NCBI GenBank assembly: GCA_012934845.2
Contig: WNNJ02000202.1
Span: 43,943-107,942 of the forward strand
DNA from: Pomphorhynchus laevis
Taxonomy: Eukaryota > Acanthocephala > Palaeacanthocephala > Echinorhynchida > Pomphorhynchidae
DNA length: 64,000 bases
Direction of reading: 5' to 3'
Part shown: positions 63,220 to 64,000 of the stretch, piece by piece
How positions within the stretch are numbered: the first letter of the stretch is position 1
How the letters are laid out: every line of letters starts with the position of its first letter
Notes under the pieces: model-generated
The model's database searches: none
Seen by the model: the letters and a program-made list of their open reading frames with translations, nothing else
Told to the model about the DNA's origin: nothing
Made by a program: the position numbers and the translations under genes

Positions 63220-64000
63220 TAGTAATCATAGTAATAGCGAAATTAACAGCAACTCCACCACCGCGTTCATTTGCTTGATAAGATCTGTACAGTGCAAATT
63301 CAGGTATGTGAACCATATTATCAGATATGTCAGAATGAAAACAACTTTCTCAAACTCTAAAGACATTGACATCATGGCAACGTATCCAATACCTAATCTC
63401 ATCTAACTTATTTACTGCGCTACTTGCATTTGCAAATGAAATTTTCATAAAAGACGAATCATAACGACATTTCTAGACGATAAGCCTAACTAAATACATA
63501 ATTAGCATGAGTTGGCGTATCAAACACAGCCTTTAACAATCGCTGTTTGAATTGTTTGTTCGCTCGTTACGTCGAAACAAACTTCCAACCACAATCTATT
63601 TTACTTAAGTCTTTGTCCGCTCATTCTATAAGTGAATAATTCTTCGCTCGACTTTTGCTTACCGTTGTACATTTAGTTATTTGTGTTTGTTCAGGAAAAG
63701 TTTAAAATAGTTAGTTGAAATAACTAGCTATGAATAACCAACTGATTGCTATTCTTTATATTGTTAGTTATATAATTATAATAATTCTTTGATTGTTACT
63801 CATATTATATTACTCATACTCATATTATAATATAATATATTACTTATATTAAATTACTTATAGTCATTACTTACTCATACGAAATTATTAATTTTGTCAA
63901 TATAATTTGTTTATGATAATAAATATATTATTTTATTTAATAAATATTTTATTGTAAACATAATATTATTAAATAATAATATAATTATAATTATAATATA
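63220..64000. other. No recognised gene
   Basis: AT-rich, ending in TATAAT/ATTATA simple sequence. No coding pattern. Confidence 0.5.

Noticed and set aside
1-64000. LTR retrotransposons, DNA transposases or viral insertions
   Set aside because: No long terminal repeats, integrase, aspartic protease, DDE transposase or viral capsid motifs were recognised in the frames examined.

Overview
This window is eukaryotic and almost certainly from an invertebrate animal. It is strongly AT-rich and contains a complete SSRP1 gene (FACT histone chaperone), two spliced 5' exons of an NSF-like ATPase and part of a spliced Ser/Thr-rich repeat protein. Nearly all of the rest is decayed retrotransposons. The phylum cannot be fixed from the sequence alone. 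In both recognisable host genes an intron-type AG acceptor touches or nearly touches the start codon, which suggests either spliced-leader trans-splicing or short 5'UTR introns.

Layout. 1-1243: minus-strand Ser/Thr-rich repeat protein, running off the left edge. 2655-9000: fragments of a Penelope-like RT element (called PLE-N here, because no endonuclease domain is visible), one in partial head-to-tail array, plus the thumb and GIY-YIG end of a canonical Penelope element. 9245-12700: decayed CR1-like LINE. 13270-13877: hammerhead-like hairpins, two (TA)n tracts and a perfect 186 bp palindrome. 14254-16284: SSRP1. 17600-25262: a CR1-like LINE carrying two later insertions, an L2-like LINE and a PLE-N with an intact 394-codon RT frame. 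25270-49560: a patchwork of L2-like elements (two subfamilies), CR1-like elements and a LINE with a restriction-like endonuclease (RLE). 50826-55365: the longest PLE-N copy, split by an RLE element flanked by a 10 bp target-site duplication. 56109-56373: the NSF exons. 57600-63190: more RLE, CR1, L2 and PLE-N debris.

Four retroelement classes are recognisable. PLE-N encodes a YIDD-type RT. The RLE LINEs have a Cys-rich N-terminus, a YADD RT, a CxC-H-C knuckle and a PD-D type endonuclease. The L2-like LINEs have an ORF1 with a Cys motif, an AP endonuclease and RT, and a 5' array of 20 bp repeats. The CR1-like LINEs make up the fourth class. No copy is fully intact. The order of nesting (PLE-N and L2 into CR1, RLE into PLE-N, RLE into the L2 tail) gives relative ages.

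The most unusual signal is the 3' region of PLE-N. An approximately 34 bp imperfect inverted repeat encloses a hairpin and an H-type pseudoknot, and it holds CUGAUGA, CGAAAC and GUA strands like those of a hammerhead ribozyme but in a non-standard order. Separately, five hairpins resembling the hammerhead stem II core occur outside PLE-N.
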